From contig NZ_JAGHQX010000007.1 of the NCBI RefSeq assembly GCF_017744095.1, positions 1-64,000 on the forward strand: a DNA stretch of 64,000 nucleotides, in the 5' to 3' direction. Below, piece by piece: positions 7,599-16,236 of the stretch. The notes beneath the pieces were generated by a model. The model saw only the letters and a program-made list of their open reading frames with translations. It was not told the origin of the DNA and did no database searches. The position numbers were made by a program, and so were the translations under genes. The DNA comes from Shimia sp. R10_1 (lineage in GTDB: Bacteria; Pseudomonadota; Alphaproteobacteria; Rhodobacterales; Rhodobacteraceae). Every line of letters starts with the position of its first letter. The first letter of the stretch is position 1.

Positions 7599-8898
7599 TG
7601 GCGGAAAGATCGAAGTTTTCGCCTGGGAAGTATTTTGCGAGGCGCGCGTCGGCGGCGCGGGCGTGTCCTTCCATGCCTTCAAGGCGTGAGATGCGCGCGG
7701 TGGCCTCTGCAACAGGTTTTGATCCTTCGCGCGTTGCCCGCTGCCATGTCACGATTTTCATGTATTTGTGCACAGACAGCCCGCCTGTGTAGCTGGCGGC
7801 GCGAGAGGTGGGCAACACATGATTGGTGCCGGCGGCTTTGTCGCCGTAAGAGACAGTGGTTTCTTCGCCTAGAAACAGTGAGCCATAGCAGGTGAGGCGG
7901 TCAAGCCACCAATCAGGATCTGCAGTTTGCACTGTCAGGTGCTCTGGGGCGTATTCATCGGAAGTCGCGGCCATGTCTTCGCGGTTGGCGCAGAGGATGA
8001 CCTCCGCATAGTCACGCCAGGCGGCGGAGGCATTGTCGCGGTTCACCTCTGGCAGGGTGGCGATCAGATCGGGGACGCGGGTCAGCACCTCTTCGGCCAA
8101 GGCGCGATCATCGGTGACGAGCCAGACTGGCGAGTTGTAGCCATGCTCTGCCTGACTGACGAGATCGGTTGCGACGATGTGGGGATCGGCGGTGCCATCT
8201 GCGAGGATCAGGCTGTCTGTCGGACCGGCGATCATGTCGATGCCCACGCGGCCAAAGAGGATGCGTTTGGCCTCAGCCACGAACTGGTTGCCGGGGCCGA
8301 CGAGGATATTGGCTTTGGGCAGACCAAAGAGGCCAAAGGTCATGGCAGCAACCCCCTGAACGCCGCCCATCGCTAGAATACGATCCGCACCGCAGATATG
8401 AGCGGCATAGGCAATGGCAGGAGCCACACCCACGCCGGGCTGTGGAGGGGAGCAGGCGGTGATGTGGCGACAGCCTGCGACTTTGGCGGTGGTGACGGTC
8501 ATGATCGCGCTGGCAATGTGGCTGTAGCGCCCGCCGGGGACGTAGCAGCCAGCCGCATCCACCGGGATCGCTTTTTGGCCGGTGATAAAACCCGGGATCA
8601 ATTCGGTTTCAAAGCTTTTTACCGTGCCCTTCTGCATTTCGGCAAAGCGGCGCACATTGTCATAGGCAAACAGAATGTCGTCCTTAAGTTTGTCAGGCAC
8701 CAGTTCTGATGCGTGATCAATGTCAGCCTGTGTCATCAGGGTTGGGCCATCGTATTTGTCAAATCTGGCCGCATATTCCAGCGCCTTTGCATCGCCACCC
8801 GTTTCGATGTCATTGAGGATTGTCTTTACCGTTTCGTGCACATCCGAGGCATCAGATTTTGGGGTCAGCGTTGCTTTCTTCAGATAGGTTCTGGCCAT
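7591..8898 (-). CDS. hpsN: HpsN-type sulfopropanediol 3-dehydrogenase (HisD superfamily)
   Basis: A 435-aa protein of the histidinol dehydrogenase fold. It keeps the zinc-site pattern SQAEHGYNS and EYAPEHLTVQ and the glycine-rich GPGNQFVAEAKR. HpsN oxidises (R)-2,3-dihydroxypropane-1-sulfonate with NAD+ to (R)-sulfolactate in two steps. I favour HpsN over biosynthetic HisD because the N-terminus (YLKKATLTPKSDASDVHETV) and KAIPVDAAGCYVPGGRYSH resemble remembered roseobacter HpsN, no histidine genes are nearby, and a TRAP transporter and two dehydrogenases flank it. ATG 8898 follows AAAGGA; the frame opens 52 codons earlier without support. Sulfolactate-cleaving genes (suyAB) are not in the window. 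Confidence 0.8.
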   Translation of the reverse strand: MARTYLKKATLTPKSDASDVHETVKTILNDIETGGDAKALEYAARFDKYDGPTLMTQADIDHASELVPDKLKDDILFAYDNVRRFAEMQKGTVKSFETELIPGFITGQKAIPVDAAGCYVPGGRYSHIASAIMTVTTAKVAGCRHITACSPPQPGVGVAPAIAYAAHICGADRILAMGGVQGVAAMTFGLFGLPKANILVGPGNQFVAEAKRILFGRVGIDMIAGPTDSLILADGTADPHIVATDLVSQAEHGYNSPVWLVTDDRALAEEVLTRVPDLIATLPEVNRDNASAAWRDYAEVILCANREDMAATSDEYAPEHLTVQTADPDWWLDRLTCYGSLFLGEETTVSYGDKAAGTNHVLPTSRAASYTGGLSVHKYMKIVTWQRATREGSKPVAEATARISRLEGMEGHARAADARLAKYFPGENFDLSANG

Positions 8899-8927
8899 GG
8901 GCGAGGTCCTTTGTTGCGCAAGCAGGG

Positions 8928-11240
8928 TTATTGGCCGTAGATGAAATTGGGCAGCCAGAGAGCGATTTGGGGGAAGAGGAAGATCAGGGTGAGGCCGATC
9001 AATTGGATCACCATGAACTGCATCATGCCGAAATAGATGTCGCGCAGGTCCCATTCCGGCACGACGCCTTTCAAGAAATAGGCAGAGAGCGCCACAGGCG
9101 GGCTGAGCCAGGCTGTTTGCAGGTTTACCGCGACCAAGATCGCGAACCAGACAAGCAGGTCATTGGTGTTTTCAAAGCCCAGATCAAGCGAAGTGACTGT
9201 GGGGATCAGGATGGGCACAATGATCAGCACGATGGGCACCCATTCCAGAGGCCACCCCAGCAGGAAGATCAGGGCCATAATCAACATGAGGATGAGCACA
9301 GGGCTCATGTCGAGCGACAAGAGAAGCTCGGTCAACATCTTTGGCGTCCCAAGGTTGGAGAAGACGGCGCCAAAGAAATTTGAGGCGGCCACCAAAAACA
9401 TGATGAGCACTGTGATTTCCAAGCTCTTCAGAAGGGCCTCATAGAGACCGGGGATCGTGAATTTGCGGTACAGTACCGACAGTACAATCGCGCCGAACGC
9501 GCCGCAGGCAGAAGCTTCAGCCGGTGTAGCCCAGCCCGCGAGAATGGATCCGAGTGCGAAGGCAATCAGCACCGTGGGTGGCACAAGCCCCATGAAGAAT
9601 TCATACCAAAGTTCAGAAAAGTAAAACCCTCCCGGTCGGGTTTTGTTGAGCCAGCCGTAGACGGCAAACATCACTCCAATCCACGCGCAGGGCACCACCA
9701 ACGCGCCGAGCGGAAAGCCAAAGCCCTCTACAAGGCCACGGGTGATAAGCCAGATCAAGAAAACCAACGAGGCCATCACCAGAATGACTTCGAGCAGGTA
9801 GTATGGAGATGTTTCAGGCTGTTCTTCTGGCGGTAGGATTGGGCCGAGATCCGGGTTCAGCCAACAGCGGCCCAGCGAATAAAGTAGGTACAGTCCAGCG
9901 AGCATGATGCCGGGGATGATGGCGGCGCGGAAGAGGTCGGTTACTGGCACTTCGAGCACAGGTCCCATCACAATCAGCATGATGGAGGGCGGGATCAGAA
10001 TGCCCAATGTGCCGCCTGCTGTGATGGTGCCTGCGGCGAGGCGCACATCATAGCCGGATTTGTTCATCGTACGGGCGGCCATAATGCCGAGGATCGTGAC
10101 CGATGCGCCCACAATGCCGGTTGCGGCGGCGAAGATGGTAGAAACAAACAGCACGGCGATGAAGAGGGCGCCGCGGGTGCGGCTCATCATCATCTGCACC
10201 GCTTGGAAGAGCCGCTCCATCAGGCCGGCCTGTTCCATCACGATGCCCATGAAAATGAAGAGGGGTACCGCGACCAGTTGATCAGAGAGCATCACCGAAT
10301 TGGTTTGCAGTGTCATCAGGAACGTGGCGAGTTTGAAATTCGCGCCCCATGTGCCGAAGACAAAACCAAGGAAGATCAGGGTGAAGGAAATTGGGAAGCC
10401 CACAAAGATGGCAAACAGCATCACGGCGAGCATGATGAGGCCGATGGTGGGTTTGTCGATGCCCGGCCCGCTGCCAAAAATGCTTTCCCAGACATCCCCA
10501 AGCGGCAGTACATCGGGGAAGAACACCCCCACGGTGACGACCGTGAGAACAATGGCATAAAACGGCAAGATGCGCAGGAAGATCCGTTCACGCTCTTTTC
10601 CCATCTGATGGAAGGCGCGGAAGAGTTCAGGGAAACCTTGCAGAAACAGCAGCGCGGCGCCGACTGGCATGGCAAGACGTGCTGGCCATAAGATCGGGGC
10701 CCATGTGCTGTCTGCGGCTGTTTCATTTACCAGAAAAGCCTTCAGCCAGTATTCTGTTGAAACCCATGTAAAAAACAGCATCGCGGGCAGGTAGAAGGCC
10801 ATGTAGAGCGTCGCATCGACTGTGGCCTGCGTCTTGGGGGACCAGGTGCGGTAGAGAAAGTCGGCGCGTATATGCACCCCGCGCAACAGCGCGTAGCCTG
10901 CAGCGGCCATGAAAAGTACGCCGCCAATCATGCGGCTGATGTCATAGACCCACAGCGTCGGGCCAAGCCCCCAAGCGGTTGCGACACTGTGCATGCCGTT
11001 TTGGGTGAGGATCGCAAACATATTGCGTGAGACCACTTCAAACACGATCGCGAGGATCAGTGGCAGCATCAGAAGGCAGATCAGCCGTCCCGCCCACATG
11101 TTCAGGATATCGATTGCCGCAGTGATTGGCCGCTGCCACGGCGTCATGTCGTCTGGCGTCTCACCTGGTTGTTCTGTGCGCCTTTCAGCGATCAGCTCAT
11201 CGGTGATGTCGAGCTCGTCTGGTGTCACCTCTTCGGCCAT
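8928..11240 (-). CDS. TRAP transporter fused permease, DctQ-DctM
   Basis: A 770-aa inner-membrane protein. About residues 40-230 form the small four-helix DctQ domain; about 245-770 form the large DctM permease, with the family motifs GIVGASVTILGIMAA and GTLGILIPPSIMLIVMG. DctQM fusion is a known variant in which one polypeptide replaces two subunits. The DctM part has a long insert with extra hydrophobic helices after about residue 470, so the protein is larger than most fusions. It lies between its binding protein (11329-12423) and hpsN (29-nt gap), pointing to uptake of the HpsN substrate, a sulfonate diol, driven by a sodium or proton gradient. Confidence 0.9.
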   Translation of the reverse strand: MAEEVTPDELDITDELIAERRTEQPGETPDDMTPWQRPITAAIDILNMWAGRLICLLMLPLILAIVFEVVSRNMFAILTQNGMHSVATAWGLGPTLWVYDISRMIGGVLFMAAAGYALLRGVHIRADFLYRTWSPKTQATVDATLYMAFYLPAMLFFTWVSTEYWLKAFLVNETAADSTWAPILWPARLAMPVGAALLFLQGFPELFRAFHQMGKERERIFLRILPFYAIVLTVVTVGVFFPDVLPLGDVWESIFGSGPGIDKPTIGLIMLAVMLFAIFVGFPISFTLIFLGFVFGTWGANFKLATFLMTLQTNSVMLSDQLVAVPLFIFMGIVMEQAGLMERLFQAVQMMMSRTRGALFIAVLFVSTIFAAATGIVGASVTILGIMAARTMNKSGYDVRLAAGTITAGGTLGILIPPSIMLIVMGPVLEVPVTDLFRAAIIPGIMLAGLYLLYSLGRCWLNPDLGPILPPEEQPETSPYYLLEVILVMASLVFLIWLITRGLVEGFGFPLGALVVPCAWIGVMFAVYGWLNKTRPGGFYFSELWYEFFMGLVPPTVLIAFALGSILAGWATPAEASACGAFGAIVLSVLYRKFTIPGLYEALLKSLEITVLIMFLVAASNFFGAVFSNLGTPKMLTELLLSLDMSPVLILMLIMALIFLLGWPLEWVPIVLIIVPILIPTVTSLDLGFENTNDLLVWFAILVAVNLQTAWLSPPVALSAYFLKGVVPEWDLRDIYFGMMQFMVIQLIGLTLIFLFPQIALWLPNFIYGQ

Positions 11241-11283
11241 CTGGCACGTCCCCGTTGAAAAGTATTTGTGTTTTATCTGTGTG

Positions 11284-11312
11284 GGTCTGCCCCAAGCAGC
11301 TTGCGGCAGACC
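11284..11312 (-). other. Strong hairpin between TRAP binding-protein and permease genes
   Basis: GGTCTGCC / GGCAGACC (11284-11291 / 11305-11312) plus an inner CAAG/CTTG gives 12 bp with one mismatch and a 3-nt loop. It lies 17 nt after the dctP stop. No T-run follows in the direction of transcription, so it is more likely an mRNA-stabilising or partial-termination element that raises dctP over the permease. Confidence 0.55.
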
Positions 11313-11328
11313 AAGGTGTAACGCAGGT

Positions 11329-12423
11329 TTATTTCAGGCTGTCAGCAAACGCTTTTCCGAGGTTTGCGTTTGAAGTCTGTGCCCCTGCCCAGAACGGAAC
11401 TGCGATTTCGGCAAAGTCTTTTTGGGACTGCCAGACTTCGGCGAAAAATTCATTTTCAGCCGCCGCTGCCTCAAGGGACGCCTGCGCCGCGGTCATGTAT
11501 TCGCTGAAGTAGTCCGTTGGGGTATCATGCAGTTGCACGCCGTGGTTCTCTGTCAGATCCTTGAGCGCCTTGCCGTTCTCAAAAATACGGTAGGACATTG
11601 CCTTTGACAGGGAGGCATTGGCCGCTACTTCCAGGGCTTTTTTCTCTGTATCTGTGAGACCCTCATAGACATCGCCATTGATGTAGAGGTCTGCGTTCAC
11701 AACCACCTGATGCAGACCCTGCAGGTAGTAGTGTTTCAGCACTTTTTGAAAACCAAAGACGGAGTCCGGCTTGGGGCAGCACCATTCAGCCGCGTCAATT
11801 GTGCCTTTCTCAAGCGCGGGCAAGATGTCTCCGCCGCCCATGGCAACTGCCGCCACGCCGATATCGCTGTAAGCTTTCCCTACCATGCCGGGGGGCGCGC
11901 GGAAGCGCAGCTTGCGGAAGTCGTCCATGGAGGCAATCGGTTCTGGGAACCACCCAAGCGCTTCAGGGCCAACCGGTTGCAGCATGAAGCCTTTGACGTT
12001 AACTCCCATTTCGTCCCAGAGGCGGTCATAGAGCTCTTTACCGCCGCCATATTGAAACCAAGACATGAATGCGATGTTGTCCAGTCCAACACCTGCGCCC
12101 GCGATTGGAGCCCCAAAGAGGTTGGCTGCAGGGTGCTTGCCGCCCCAATAGTGGGTCCAGGCAAAGCCCCCCTCGATCAGGCCGCTGTCAACGGCATCAA
12201 GCGTTTCACGCACACCCACAACTGCCCCTGCGGGCAGAACTTCGATCTTCACAGATCCATTTGTCAGAGCGGCCACATCTGCGGCAAACTCATTTAGCAT
12301 TGTCACTTCGTCTGCCTGTGCCGGGATCACGGATTGTACCCGGATCACCGTTTCTGCAAACGCCGCTGATGCGGTCAGGGCGAAGGTCGCAACGCCCACC
12401 GCAACGGATTTCAAATTCAGCAT
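11329..12423 (-). CDS. TRAP transporter solute-binding protein, DctP family
   Basis: 364 aa with a clear signal peptide (MLNLKSVAVGVATFALTASAAFA, cleavage before ET). The mature part follows the DctP fold, including LRFRAPPGMVGKAY, which contains the conserved Arg that contacts the acid group of ligands, and EWCCPKPDSVFGF in the second lobe. The Cys pair in WCCP is the region often carrying EW[VTG] in this family. GGGAGGAAC precedes ATG 12423. It is co-transcribed with the DctQM gene and the HpsN-like enzyme, so a sulfonate such as DHPS is a sensible ligand; sequence alone does not prove that. Confidence 0.9.
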   Translation of the reverse strand: MLNLKSVAVGVATFALTASAAFAETVIRVQSVIPAQADEVTMLNEFAADVAALTNGSVKIEVLPAGAVVGVRETLDAVDSGLIEGGFAWTHYWGGKHPAANLFGAPIAGAGVGLDNIAFMSWFQYGGGKELYDRLWDEMGVNVKGFMLQPVGPEALGWFPEPIASMDDFRKLRFRAPPGMVGKAYSDIGVAAVAMGGGDILPALEKGTIDAAEWCCPKPDSVFGFQKVLKHYYLQGLHQVVVNADLYINGDVYEGLTDTEKKALEVAANASLSKAMSYRIFENGKALKDLTENHGVQLHDTPTDYFSEYMTAAQASLEAAAAENEFFAEVWQSQKDFAEIAVPFWAGAQTSNANLGKAFADSLK

Positions 12424-12539
12424 TTTAGTTCCTCCCTAGATGTATGCCTCCTGGACTTGTTTTTGTCTCACCAAGGCCGAAGGCTTTAACCTGGCGGTGT
12501 CTTTGTTGGCATGTTGCCCTTCCTCTTTTGAAAACTCTG

Positions 12540-14141
12540 TCATGGGGTGGCGTCCTCTAAGATGAGGTCGCTGGCCTTTTCGCCGATCATAATGGCGGGG
12601 GCGTTTGTGTTGCCGCTGACGATACGGGGCATGATGGAGGCGTCGGCCACGCGCAGTCTGTCGATGCCGCGTACGCGCAGACGGGCGTCCACAACGGCAA
12701 GAGGATCGTTGCCCATTTTACAGGTGCCTGTGGGGTGATAGATGGTCACTGCCGTTTTGCGCGCCCATTCCAGCGTGCCAGCTTCATCATCGTAGGCGAT
12801 GTCGCGTCCCGGTGCATGTTCTTCGATGATGTGCGATTTAAGCGGTTCAGTTTGTGCAATTTTGCGTGCGATCTGAATGCCTTTGACGATGGTTTGGCAA
12901 TCTGTATCGGTGGCCAGATAATTGGGATGGATGGCTGGATGGTCGTCCATATTGGCCGACGTCAGCTCCAAATGGCCCGCACTTTCCGGGCGCAGTTGCA
13001 GGACGGACGCCGTGAAAGCAGAGAATTTATGGGGGCCTTCTGCCGGACTGTCCGCACTAAAGGGCTGGATGTGAAATTGGATGTCAGGTGTTTCCAGATG
13101 CGCCGCAGTTTTTAAAAAACCGGTGCCAAGGCTCGCCGCCATTGTCATGGGGCCGCGCTGGGTTGCCGCATACTGCAGCGCAATAGCGGTCTGCTTGAAA
13201 ATATTGCTGGTCTCCACATTTATGGTGCTGAGGCGGGTTTTGAAAACAGGGCGGGCTTGCAGATGGTCTTGCAGGTTTTTGCCGACGCCTGGCAGCGCGG
13301 TTTGGATCTGTACGCCGTGCGGTTTCAAGGTCTCAGGATCGCCGATCCCAGAAAGCATGAGGATATGTGGCGAGCCGATTGCGCCAGCGCTTAAGATAAC
13401 TTCACCCAGCGCGGTTATGGTTGTTGGTTTGCCATTAATGCGCACGCGTATGCCGGTCGCACGACCATTGGCGAGGAGAACTTTCTCTGTCTGGGCGTTT
13501 GTGACAATCTCAAGGTTGTGTCGGTGGCGTGCCGGGCCGAGGTAGGCCACCGCCGAGGAACACCGCCGCCCGCCGCGCATTGTAAGTTGAAAATACCCAA
13601 CTCCTTCTTGATCGGCTCCGTTGTAGTCTGGGTTTCGCTGGTAGCCTGCGGCCTCGGCGGCATCGATCCAACGATCGACCACGTCACGTGTGAGGCGCGA
13701 GTTTTGCACCGAAAGCGGACCTGACGTGCCACGCAACCCGGAATGATCTGGTCCTTCCCACCGTTCTGAGCGCTGGAAATAGGGCAGGACGTCCTCCCAT
13801 GACCAGCCTGTGCACCCCATTTGCGCCCAGCCATCATAATCTTGCGGCTGACCGCGCACATAGAGCAATCCATTGATGGAGCTTGAGCCCCCCAGCACAC
13901 GCCCGCGTGGCCAAGGAATGCCGCGACCTGCGATGCCGGGATCCGGGGACGTGTGATAGCACCAGTCGGTTCGGGGATTGCCCATGGTGCGAAAATACCC
14001 GACGGGAATGTGGATCCAAGGATTGGTGTCGCGTGGCCCGGCTTCGATCAAGGCAACGGTATGCCGCCCATCAGCTGAAAGCCGATTGGCGAGAGCGCAT
14101 CCAGCCGAGCCGGCCCCTACAACGACGTAATCAAACTCCAA
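12540..14141 (-). CDS. GMC-family FAD-dependent oxidoreductase (choline/alcohol dehydrogenase-like)
   Basis: About 533 aa. The N-terminal FAD-binding motif is DYVVVGAGSAGCALA; the GMC signature 1 region is RGRVLGGSSSINGLLYVRG; near the C-terminus are HPTGTCKMG and ASIMPRIVSGNTNAPAIMIGEK, with the catalytic His-Asn type pair. I prefer a TTG start at 14141: GGAGG lies four nt before it and family members begin almost directly at the FAD motif. ATG 14192 would add 17 residues. It is the first gene of the operon carrying the TRAP and HpsN genes and is divergent from an IclR gene. The substrate is unknown; by context it may oxidise a small diol or alcohol. Confidence 0.87.
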   Translation of the reverse strand: MEFDYVVVGAGSAGCALANRLSADGRHTVALIEAGPRDTNPWIHIPVGYFRTMGNPRTDWCYHTSPDPGIAGRGIPWPRGRVLGGSSSINGLLYVRGQPQDYDGWAQMGCTGWSWEDVLPYFQRSERWEGPDHSGLRGTSGPLSVQNSRLTRDVVDRWIDAAEAAGYQRNPDYNGADQEGVGYFQLTMRGGRRCSSAVAYLGPARHRHNLEIVTNAQTEKVLLANGRATGIRVRINGKPTTITALGEVILSAGAIGSPHILMLSGIGDPETLKPHGVQIQTALPGVGKNLQDHLQARPVFKTRLSTINVETSNIFKQTAIALQYAATQRGPMTMAASLGTGFLKTAAHLETPDIQFHIQPFSADSPAEGPHKFSAFTASVLQLRPESAGHLELTSANMDDHPAIHPNYLATDTDCQTIVKGIQIARKIAQTEPLKSHIIEEHAPGRDIAYDDEAGTLEWARKTAVTIYHPTGTCKMGNDPLAVVDARLRVRGIDRLRVADASIMPRIVSGNTNAPAIMIGEKASDLILEDATP

Positions 14142-14190
14142 ATTGCCTCCAATGATCAAAAAATGAGACTTTTTGTCTTGTTTTTTGCTC

Positions 14191-14212
14191 AATTATTGAC
14201 GCTACAATGATT
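14191..14212. promoter_or_regulatory. Candidate IclR operator in the divergent promoter region
   Basis: AATTATTG (14191-14198), six nt, CAATGATT (14205-14212) is an inverted repeat with one mismatch. It lies between the GMC gene and the divergent IclR gene, the usual place for autoregulated control of both. Binding by the adjacent regulator is inferred from position. Confidence 0.4.
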
Positions 14213-14250
14213 CACAGACAAATCAAGAACCTTTCTTACCTAAGGGAAAG

Positions 14251-15018
14251 ATGGCCGAGACTGATCGCATACCGACCAATTTACGCACGTTGATGATCTT
14301 GGAAGTGCTGGGACGCAGCGACCGGGCTATGAGCGCGACGGAGATCAATACAGCGCTGGGCTTGCCAAAACAGACAGTGCATCGGTTGTGCGCAACGCTG
14401 GAGCAGACTGGATTTTTGACGCGGCAAGGCAATTCGCGGCGGTTTCAAGTGGCGCGACGGTTGCGAGAGCTGGGGGCTGGATTGCTGTACAATTCGCGTG
14501 ACCACATCGCACGACGCCAGATCCTCTTGGATGTGGCAGATCAGATTGGCGAGACCGTGAATTACGTTGTGCCGGAAGATGCGGGCATGAGTTATTTGGA
14601 TCGTGTCGAGACGGATTGGGCGTTTCGTATTCAGCTGCCAATTGGCACGCATGTGCCGTTTCACTGCACGGCAAGCGGGAAAAGCTTTCTTGCCAGCCTT
14701 GCGCCGGCGGCACGCAGAAAATGTGTTGCATCGCTTACTTTGCAGCGGATGACACCGGCGACACATACCTCGCAAGATACCCTTCTTGACGAATTGGAGC
14801 TGATTGCAAGTCGTGGGTATGCCTTTGATGAAGAGGAGTTTTTAGAGGGTATGGTGGCGATGGCCGTTCCTGTGAAAGATCCGGCCGGTCGCTTTGTTGC
14901 CGCGCTTGCCTATCATGGGCCGACGCAACGTGTGGTGCTCGCTGAGGCTGTGAAGCAAGTCGATGTTTTGCACACAGCAGCCAAGCGACTGAGTGTCGCG
15001 CTTTTTAGCGAGCACTAG
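14251..15018 (+). CDS. IclR-family transcriptional regulator of the putative DHPS operon
   Basis: 255 aa with an N-terminal winged helix-turn-helix (about residues 8-75: MSATEINTALGLPKQTVHRLCATLEQTGFL) and an IclR effector domain (about 80-250, with the HCTASGKSFLA motif shared by the family). AAGGGAAAG precedes ATG 14251. It is divergent from the GMC-TRAP-hpsN operon across a short promoter region with an imperfect palindrome, so it most likely controls that operon. The ligand may be DHPS or an early catabolite. It is only distantly similar to the IclR protein at 4452. Confidence 0.9.
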   Translation: MAETDRIPTNLRTLMILEVLGRSDRAMSATEINTALGLPKQTVHRLCATLEQTGFLTRQGNSRRFQVARRLRELGAGLLYNSRDHIARRQILLDVADQIGETVNYVVPEDAGMSYLDRVETDWAFRIQLPIGTHVPFHCTASGKSFLASLAPAARRKCVASLTLQRMTPATHTSQDTLLDELELIASRGYAFDEEEFLEGMVAMAVPVKDPAGRFVAALAYHGPTQRVVLAEAVKQVDVLHTAAKRLSVALFSEH

Positions 15019-15060
15019 GCGTTTCAGGGACATCTCAGACGTTTACAACGCGCAAAAAGA

Positions 15061-15088
15061 AAAGCCCCGCACGTTTGTGCAGGGCTTT
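15061..15088. terminator. Bidirectional terminator between iclR and trpS
   Basis: AAAGCCC, one unpaired base, GCAC, a GTTT loop, GTGC, one unpaired base, GGGCTTT. A-rich sequence on one flank and T-rich on the other let it serve both converging genes. Confidence 0.7.
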
Positions 15089-15112
15089 GTACGGTTTCAT
15101 TTGGTGCTGAGA

Positions 15113-16150
15113 TCAGGCGCCGACCATGCCAACAATCTCATAGGTTTTCTTCAAAATCGGTGCCGCAATTTCGCGCGCTTGACCTGCGCCGAGGGCAAGG
15201 ATTTTGTCGATTTCTGCTTGATCCTGCATCAACCGTGCCATTTCGGTGGAGATTGGCGCAAGCTTCTCAACCGCCAGTTCTGACAGCATTGGCTTGAATT
15301 CAGAGAATTGTTTGCCACCCACATCCGCGAGCACCTGTTCGACAGATTGTTCAGACAGACCGGCGTATATGTTGACCAAATTACGCGCTTCGGGGCGGTC
15401 TTCCAGACCTTTGGCTTCAGAAGGCAGGCCCTCAGGGTCGGTTTTCGCCTTGCGAATTTTCTTGGCGATGGTGTCCGCATCATCCGTCATGTTGATGCGG
15501 GAGGCATCAGAAGGGTCAGATTTGGACATCTTCTTTGAGCCATCACGCAATGACATCACGCGGGTTGCCGCGCCTTCGATCACTGGCTCAGTGACAGGGA
15601 AGAAATCCACATCGTAGTCGTGGTTGAATTTGATCGCCACATCGCGGGTGAGTTCGAGGTGCTGTTTCTGATCTTCTCCCACAGGCACATGAGTGGCGTG
15701 ATAGACCAGAATGTCTGCTGCCATGAGAGCAGGGTAGGCCAACAGGCCCAGAGAAGCATTTTGCTGATTTTTGCCAGCCTTGTCTTTCCATTGAGTCATG
15801 CGCTGCATCCAGCCCATGCGCGCGACGCAGTTAAAGATCCAGGCCAATTGGGTGTGTTCGGCCACCGCTGACTGGTTAAAAAGGATCGATTTCTTGGGAT
15901 CGATGCCTGCGGCAATGAAACCGGCGCAGAGTTCACGTGTGGCGCGTTGCAGTTTGGCAGGGTCTTGCCAGACGGTGATGGCATGCAGGTCAACCATGCA
16001 GAACACGGTTTCATGGGGGCCAGCCTCTTGCATGTCGACAAAGCGCTTCATCGCGCCAAGATAATTGCCCAGCGTCAGGCCGCCCGAGGGTTGAATCCCG
16101 GAAAAGACGCGTGGGGTAAAGGTGGAGGACGTTTGGACCGCCTCGTTCAT
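15113..16150 (-). CDS. trpS: Tryptophan--tRNA ligase
   Basis: 345 aa, normal for bacterial TrpRS. This class I synthetase charges tRNA-Trp in the cytoplasm. The HIGH-like motif appears as [14 protein letters not shown], and the KMSKS motif is intact ([10 protein letters not shown]). GGAG lies about seven nt before ATG 16150. It stands alone on the minus strand, divergent from the rhomboid-fold gene and convergent with the IclR gene. In many relatives trpS follows murJ; here the rhomboid-fold and HdeD-like genes lie between them. Confidence 0.97.
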   Translation of the reverse strand: MNEAVQTSSTFTPRVFSGIQPSGGLTLGNYLGAMKRFVDMQEAGPHETVFCMVDLHAITVWQDPAKLQRATRELCAGFIAAGIDPKKSILFNQSAVAEHTQLAWIFNCVARMGWMQRMTQWKDKAGKNQQNASLGLLAYPALMAADILVYHATHVPVGEDQKQHLELTRDVAIKFNHDYDVDFFPVTEPVIEGAATRVMSLRDGSKKMSKSDPSDASRINMTDDADTIAKKIRKAKTDPEGLPSEAKGLEDRPEARNLVNIYAGLSEQSVEQVLADVGGKQFSEFKPMLSELAVEKLAPISTEMARLMQDQAEIDKILALGAGQAREIAAPILKKTYEIVGMVGA

Positions 16151-16236
16151 AGGAATACTCCGTCTGGATTTGTTAACGCGCTTGGCTTACCTACGGGGTC
16201 AAACCCCGTCAAGAAGGACGGGCAAGGAGTACAGGC

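Noticed and set aside
7591-8898. Histidine biosynthesis enzyme HisD
   Set aside because: Same fold, but neighbours are a TRAP transporter and alcohol dehydrogenases, and terminal sequences resemble HpsN; no his genes nearby.
14196-14208. TTGACG and TACAAT as a promoter of the IclR gene
   Set aside because: The two boxes are almost adjacent; TACAAT could be a -10 alone, but no proper -35 was found.
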